This document shows positions 5,444 to 8,730 of a stretch of DNA of 8,730 bases, piece by piece (the first letter of the stretch is position 1; each line of letters opens with the position of its first letter). Location: the NCBI GenBank assembly GCA_031264475.1, contig JAISEA010000103.1, positions 1-8,730 of the forward strand. Reading direction: 5' to 3'. The notes below the pieces were generated by a model. The model did not search any database. It was not told the DNA's origin and was given only the letters and a program-made list of their open reading frames with translations. A program made the translations under genes and the position numbers. The DNA comes from Treponema sp. Its GTDB lineage: Bacteria; Spirochaetota; Spirochaetia; Treponematales; Breznakiellaceae.

Positions 5444-7153
5444 CTAGTTCCCCTCGTCCTGTTTTCGAATTACGTTACGTTGAATCTTCCCGCTAATGGT
5501 TTTGGGAAGCTCTTTGACGAATTCAATGATACGTGGGTATTTATAGGGAGCGGTGCCCCGCTTGACGTGGTTTTGCAAGTCGCGTTTAAGCTGCTCTGAA
5601 GGCGTCCAGCCCTGGGCAAGCACGACAGTCGCCTTGACCACCTGCCCGCGCGTAAGGTCAGGCGCGGCAGTAACCGCACACTCAAGCACAGCGGGATGTT
5701 CCATTAAGGCGCTTTCCACCTCAAACGGACCGATGCGATAACCAGAGCATTTGATAACATCGTCGTTGCGCCCCACGAACCAAAAATAACCCTCTCCATC
5801 CCGCCACGCCATATCACCTGTCTGGTAAACCCCGTCTTTCCAACAAGAACACGTAACGTCCTCGTCTTTCCAATAGCCGCGGAACAGACCGACTAGGGAG
5901 GGCGCGGACGCAGAACGATTCGATTCATAGATATTCAACCCCGCGTGGGTAACGCTTATAACACCAACCTGACCATCGTCAATGGGCTGACGGTCTTCGT
6001 CGAGCAAGTCCAACCCGTAAAGCGGAGAAGGCTTACCCATAGAACCCGGTTTCACCGCAAGCCATTTAAAGGAAGCGGCGAGAACCGAGCCTTCAGACTG
6101 ACCGAATCCCTCGCGGATTTCCAGCCCTGTCTTTTGTTTGAACTGGTGGAACACCTCAGGACTCAAAGGCTCACCCGCGACAGACGTATGTTTGATGAAG
6201 CTGAAGTCCATGCGACTCAAGTCTTCTTTTATCAAGTAGCGGAAGATGGTCGCTGGAGCGCAGAAGGTTGTAGGCTGAAGACGGGCAAGCGCGGAAAGCA
6301 TACCTTGGGGGGTGAATTTCTCCGTGTCATAAGCACCAATGATTGCGCCGCAAATCCACTGTCCATAGATTTTGCCCCATGCGAATTTAGCCCAGCCTGA
6401 GTCGGTTTGGGTCAGATGTACCTTATCATCCTCGACACACTGCCAATACTTTGCGGTAACGATATGACCCAAGGGCAAGGCGTGGTTATGCAGAACCATT
6501 TTAGGCATTCCCGACGTACCCGAAGAGAAATAGATGAGCATAGATTCGTCAATACGAGTATCCGCGTCTCCGCTTGGGCGTGAGAGCTCAGACGGCGCGT
6601 CTGCGATGAGCTTTCGCAGGTCAAGAAAGTCGTCAGGAACCGCGTCTCCCACGAGAGCGATGCGTCTGAGTGAATGGCACTCTTGACGCGCGGCTCTGAT
6701 GCCTGCCAAGAGCGTCTCGTCATCCGCGACCGCGGCTAGAAACTTTACGTCCGCGATGTTGCACCTATAGATCAGGTCTTTTTTAGTAAGCTGAAAGGAA
6801 CCCGGGATACAGACCGCGCCGATTTTCTCTAGGGCAAGCATCATGATCCAGACTTCGGGGCGCTGTTTCAGGATCAGCAGGGTTACATCGCCTTTTCCGA
6901 CTCCCAGGGCGAGTAGGGCGTTAGCCGCCTTATCGCTCTGGCGTTTCATTTCCGCAAACGTATAAGTCTTAATATCTCCAGCATCGTTGGTCCAAACCAG
7001 AGCTATTTTCTCAGGGCGAAGACGCGCCCATTCGTCAACCACATCATAGGCGAAGTTAAAGTTCCGCGGCGTGTTGCATTGATAATTCTCAAAAAAATCC
7101 TCGTAAGAATCGAATTCAATACGAGGACAGAAACGTGATAAGATTTCATTCAT
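5444..7153 (-). CDS. AMP-forming acyl-CoA synthetase (ACSM-like)
   Basis: This 569-residue cytoplasmic enzyme of the ANL superfamily activates a carboxylic acid to an acyl-adenylate and then to acyl-CoA. Motifs in order: phosphate loop YFSSGTSGMPKMV (208-220), GFGQSEG (349-355), YQTGD (443-447), hinge GRNDDVIKCSGYRI (461-474), and the C-terminal PKTISGKIQR (550-559) with catalytic Lys556. All expected residues are present and the length is normal. The N-terminus (SRFCPRIEFDSYEDFFENY) matches my memory of gut-bacterial members close to medium-chain (ACSM) synthetases, so I chose ATG 7153; it has a weak GAGAG (7165-7161), 7 nt upstream. ATG 7189 adds 12 residues of no family character. The chain length of the substrate cannot be read from sequence; acetate, propionate, butyrate, branched or aromatic acids are possible. 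It is monocistronic and convergent with the LPP20-like pair. A promoter is proposed at 7243-7215. Confidence 0.93.
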   Translation of the reverse strand: MNEILSRFCPRIEFDSYEDFFENYQCNTPRNFNFAYDVVDEWARLRPEKIALVWTNDAGDIKTYTFAEMKRQSDKAANALLALGVGKGDVTLLILKQRPEVWIMMLALEKIGAVCIPGSFQLTKKDLIYRCNIADVKFLAAVADDETLLAGIRAARQECHSLRRIALVGDAVPDDFLDLRKLIADAPSELSRPSGDADTRIDESMLIYFSSGTSGMPKMVLHNHALPLGHIVTAKYWQCVEDDKVHLTQTDSGWAKFAWGKIYGQWICGAIIGAYDTEKFTPQGMLSALARLQPTTFCAPATIFRYLIKEDLSRMDFSFIKHTSVAGEPLSPEVFHQFKQKTGLEIREGFGQSEGSVLAASFKWLAVKPGSMGKPSPLYGLDLLDEDRQPIDDGQVGVISVTHAGLNIYESNRSASAPSLVGLFRGYWKDEDVTCSCWKDGVYQTGDMAWRDGEGYFWFVGRNDDVIKCSGYRIGPFEVESALMEHPAVLECAVTAAPDLTRGQVVKATVVLAQGWTPSEQLKRDLQNHVKRGTAPYKYPRIIEFVKELPKTISGKIQRNVIRKQDEGN

Positions 7154-7214
7154 AAAGGTTCTCTCGGTTTTGCGATTTGGGATGATCATTCAATCTCTGT
7201 ATGAGCAAGTTCCC

Positions 7215-7243
7215 ATACTAACGCATCCTTAACCAAAAGTCAA
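7215..7243 (-). promoter_or_regulatory. Putative promoter of the acyl-CoA synthetase gene
   Basis: On the minus strand, TTGACT (7243-7238; 5 of 6 to consensus) is 17 bp from TAGTAT (7220-7215; 4 of 6). A start near 7208 gives a leader of about 55 nt to ATG 7153. The -35 box directly abuts the first palindrome of the repeat field (CAGCC-GAA-GGCTG from 7244), so the repeats begin exactly where the promoter ends. Confidence 0.45.
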
Positions 7244-7440
7244 CAGCCGAAGGCTGTTTAAATACTTCTCAATGGGTGTTGTTAGAAAGGTAGTACCGCG
7301 TCCAATTGAGATGACGGTTACGCTTGCACCCTTCGGGTGTTAGACAACTTCACACGGGGTATTGTCCGAAAGGTAGTACCGCTGACTCCGTCTTGACGGT
7401 TACGCTTGCAGGCAAGCGGAACCTTCTCGTTGTTAGACAC
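7244..7440 (+). repeat. Composite palindromic repeat, two tandem copies (copies b and c)
   Basis: Copy b has palindrome CAGCC-GAA-GGCTG (7244-7256), the 27-bp repeat (7264-7290, ACTTCTCAATGG...GAAAGG) and a GTACCGC...GACGGTTACGCTTG segment ending at 7326. At that point, instead of the usual CAAGCGG half, CACCC-TTC-GGGTG (7327-7339) begins copy c. Copy c has the 27-bp repeat (7347-7373), GCTGACTCCGTC (7380-7391) and a nearly perfect GGTTACGCTTGC-AG-GCAAGCGGAACC palindrome. It ends with a partial unit of the left tandem array (TCTCGTTGTTAGA). Copies share module order but differ in the palindrome used at each position, as if palindromes were interchangeable cassettes. Confidence 0.8.
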
Positions 7441-7471
7441 CGCCGCCACCCCACTCTGTGCCTATAAACGA

Positions 7472-7638
7472 AAGTGTCAGACACTTCCCGCAGACTGCTT
7501 CCCCAACGGCGTTGTATGAAGGTGTCAGCCATAGCCGCCAAACCCCACCATTGGCGGTGTCAGACACCGTCATCAAAACCTACCCGTGCGTGGTGTCAGA
7601 CACCGTCGCCACCCCGCTCCGTGCCTGCGGTGTCAGCC
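7472..7638. repeat. Cluster of GGTGTCAGACACC palindromes
   Basis: Full palindromes lie at 7472-7486 (AAGTGTC-A-GACACTT), 7555-7569 (CGGTGTC-A-GACACCG) and 7592-7604. Left half-sites GGTGTCAG lie at 7521-7528 and 7629-7636. The flanks are variable, low-complexity and C-rich, with no gene. The flanking arms of the first two copies (AA/TT against CG/CG) change as pairs. Right-half sites TCTGACACC or CTGACACC continue at 7819-7827, 7836-7844 and 7910-7917, beyond the GC-rich element. The motif is an odd-length dyad, which would suit a dimeric DNA-binding protein or a REP-like element. There is no transposase in the window. Confidence 0.7.
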
Positions 7639-7704
7639 GCCGCCCAACTCAACCCTCGCCCGTCTCTGCTCTCTGCTAACTATTCACTGCTCACTTTCAT
7701 AAGT

Positions 7705-7809
7705 AGGAGGGGGGCGCGGTTTTCCAAAGTGGAGGGAGGCACACAGGCGCCCATGTGGTGCGCCCCCCTGTCTCCAGCCCGCGCAAGCGCGGTCTTCCGC
7801 CACCCCCCA
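7705..7809 (-). repeat. GC-rich structured element, right copy (inverted relative to the left copy)
   Basis: This is the reverse complement of the element at 1095-1196, 105 bp instead of 102. The large GC stem (AGGGGGGCGC with GCGCCCCCCT) is kept exactly. The small hairpin CCCC-GAA-GGGG of the left copy is replaced by CCGCGC-TT-GCGCGG (7792-7779), which accounts for the 3-bp length difference. The sequence inside the large stem varies more than the stem arms. A short frame (GGWRKT...GDRGAH...ENRAPLL) reads through both copies; I do not call it a gene because no start, ribosome binding site or typical coding composition accompanies it. Confidence 0.75.
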
Positions 7810-7848
7810 ACTCGCGCCTCTGACACCCGCACGCCTCTGACACCGCAC

Positions 7849-7890
7849 AAAAAAAGGAGGCGAAGGCGCTTATGCGCCTTCGCCTCCTTT
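7849..7890 (-). terminator. Strong intrinsic terminator (minus strand), 17-bp stem
   Basis: Positions 7853-7869 and 7874-7890 form a perfect 17-bp stem (GGAGGCGAAGGCGC core) with a 4-nt loop. On the minus strand the stem's last three T's and four more give a run of seven T's (7855-7849). It is oriented to end transcripts coming from the right-edge gene, whose stop is about 210 nt upstream. On the plus strand only TTT follows, so termination there would be weaker. Its 7886-7890 end overlaps a copy of the 27-bp repeat. Confidence 0.75.
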
Positions 7891-8073
7891 CGTACAACAC
7901 CCATTATGACTGACACCTGAAGGATGCTTCGCTTTTCGGACAACGCGGAGGTTCCGCTTGTAAACAAGCGGAACCGTCCTGACGGGGTCAGCGGCGCTCC
8001 CTTTCAAACAACACCCATTGTGAAGTCGTTAAACACCCGAAGGGTGCCTTTCGTACAACACCCCGTGTGAAGT
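7886..8073 (-). repeat. Inverted set of composite palindromic repeats (copies d, e, f)
   Basis: In minus-strand order: 27-bp repeat e (8073-8047); palindrome CACCC-TTC-GGGTG (8046-8034); 27-bp repeat d (8026-8000, ACTTCACAATGGGTGTTG...GAAAGG); GCTGACCCCGTC (7992-7981); and a perfect inverted repeat GGTTCCGCTTG-TAAA-CAAGCGGAACC (7975-7950). A decayed 27-bp copy f follows (7912-7886), its last bases inside the terminator stem. This repeats the module order found after the first gene, in opposite orientation. A fragment TTGTCCGAAAAG (7941-7930) may be another remnant. Confidence 0.8.
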
Positions 8074-8078
8074 CAGTA

Positions 8079-8104
8079 AACCCCCGAAGGTGCCTTCGGG
8101 GGTT
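8079..8104 (-). repeat. Perfect 12-bp palindrome overlapping the stop codon of the right-edge gene
   Basis: AACCCCCGAAGG and CCTTCGGGGGTT form a perfect 12-bp stem with a 2-nt loop; the TAA stop of the gene (8105-8103) forms its 5' edge. On the minus strand TTTACTGAC follows, a weak U-tract, so it could be a weak terminator or protect the mRNA 3' end. In the left-edge paralogue a different palindrome of the same CTTCGG/CCGAAG class begins at the base after the stop codon. Confidence 0.75.
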
Positions 8105-8730
8105 AGGCGATGACTACGTGTTGGATGTCGCCCCAAGGACCCAGTTCGCCTTTTTCGTTTTGCCAACGCGCGGCGCAGGATAGGAAACAAGCTTGGGCTT
8201 CGGGTGGGAAGGTAAGCGTGAACGGGGAATGGGTTAATAATTTGGTCTGGGTTAGTGCGGCAAAGCCGTTCGTCTGTTCCTTGCCCCAGGTGTAGAAAAG
8301 GAGGCAACCGTTGTCTCCGTAGGGGATGGCGCGGCTTTCGGGCGTCGCCTCGTCTCGGAACCAAAGCTTCACTTGAAACCCGCCGATGGCGCGAATATCT
8401 GTAAAGACCGGGCGGGTTGTTGGTTCGCCGATGGGCGTCGGATGCGTATCCTTGTTGTGGATACCCATTGCGGCGCGGTCTTCGTCGGTAACAGGGGGGA
8501 ACATGAGGTATTGGGCGATGAAGGGGCGAACAACGGCGGTTGCGGCTTTGCGCACGTCGTTCTTCGCCTTCGTATCGACTGGGGTGTGGGCGCCGAAAGT
8601 CTTTTGGTAGGCGGTATGCCATTGGGTATAGGCGGACACGAGAGCGTCCACTGCGCTTTGCGGGATGTTGGGCAAGGCGGGCGGCGTTCCGCTCGTCTTT
8701 TCGACGACGCAATCCGCGAGGTTTGCGAGA
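8103..8730 (-). CDS. Hypothetical protein (partial; N-terminus beyond the window), paralogue of the first gene
   Basis: The reading frame is open from the TAA at 8105-8103 to the right edge, giving at least 208 residues. A TTG at 8675 could be taken as a start, but the 18 codons before it (LANLADCVVEKTSGTPPA) continue the helical N-terminal region, so the true start is probably outside. The visible part has a helical section, a TPIGEPTTRPVF bridge and a beta-rich C-terminal half ending ARWQNEKGELGPWGDIQHVVIA. Parts of this match the first gene of the window (LLFYTW/VLFYCI, LTQTKLLT/LTSSKLLT, WQNEKGELGP/WQNGKGQLGP). It carries the fuller GELGPW motif. No signal peptide is visible, but the N-terminus is missing. 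Transcription probably ends at 7890-7849. Function unknown. Confidence 0.85.
   Translation of the reverse strand, partial: LANLADCVVEKTSGTPPALPNIPQSAVDALVSAYTQWHTAYQKTFGAHTPVDTKAKNDVRKAATAVVRPFIAQYLMFPPVTDEDRAAMGIHNKDTHPTPIGEPTTRPVFTDIRAIGGFQVKLWFRDEATPESRAIPYGDNGCLLFYTWGKEQTNGFAALTQTKLLTHSPFTLTFPPEAQACFLSCAARWQNEKGELGPWGDIQHVVIA

Noticed and set aside
5945..6400. Plus-strand open frame inside the acyl-CoA synthetase gene
   Set aside because: Opposite a full-length, motif-complete gene; no start signal, basic low-information composition.
7474..7920. Plus-strand open frames over the GGTGTCAGACACC cluster
   Set aside because: Low-complexity Arg/Pro/Ser translation produced by C-rich repeats; several overlapping frames, none with a start signal.
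697..8105. Composite transposon bounded by inverted repeats
   Set aside because: The inverted flanks are imperfect, many-part and without transposase or target-site duplication, and the enclosed genes look like housekeeping genes.
8079..8110. Integron attC site (GCCTAAC at the stop, GTTAGGC on the plus strand)
   Set aside because: The 7-mer fits the attC core consensus and its position at a stop codon is suggestive, but the left paralogue lacks it, no properly spaced second core was found and there is no integrase. An attC model search across the genome could revive it.
8673..8675. TTG as start of the right-edge gene
   Set aside because: The frame stays open to the window edge and the preceding residues fit the helical N-terminal region seen in the paralogue; the gene is better treated as partial.

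Overview
Organism. The window fits a bacterium of moderate GC content with a Gram-negative envelope. It has a lipobox gene, a secreted LPP20-type protein, a beta-barrel-like domain and a secreted NlpC/P60 peptidase. The combination of formate-tetrahydrofolate ligase, tandem LPP20-like envelope genes and intergenic DNA full of small palindromes reminds me most of a host-associated spirochaete (a gut Treponema relative). That assignment is inference; no rRNA or other decisive marker is present.

Layout. The central block (about 1241-7200) holds four ordinary genes and one broken one. On the minus strand, fhs (formate-tetrahydrofolate ligase, 3483-1729) is followed 17 nt later by a secreted NlpC/P60 peptidase (1711-1241). 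Diverging from fhs across 107 bp is a plus-strand pair of LPP20-like envelope genes. The first (3591-4598) has an intact lipobox and reading frame except for one in-frame TAG at codon 34. The second (4630-5301) has a coiled-coil tail and is followed by an eroded partial copy of itself (5275-5401). Convergent to it is an AMP-forming acyl-CoA synthetase (7153-5444, minus strand).

Flanks. The block is bracketed by about 0.55 kb (697-1240) and 0.9 kb (7190-8102) of gene-free DNA built from interspersed repeats. At the outer edges lie two divergent paralogues of one hypothetical protein family: 55-696 on the plus strand, and a partial gene 8730-8103 on the minus strand. Each has a palindrome directly at its stop codon. 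Then, in the same order but opposite orientation, come a 27-bp repeat, a GCTGACCCCGTC segment, a GGTTCCGCTTG palindrome and a GC-rich element of about 105 bp. The whole window is therefore loosely symmetrical.

How the parts work together. fhs is one-carbon metabolism (formate plus tetrahydrofolate to 10-formyl-THF; shared by acetogens and many non-acetogens). The acyl-CoA synthetase activates a small carboxylic acid. NlpC/P60 and the LPP20-like proteins act in the envelope. These look like housekeeping neighbours rather than one pathway. The unexplained part is the repeat system and its link to the paralogous gene family: the palindromes vary by paired, compensatory changes and sit at gene ends.
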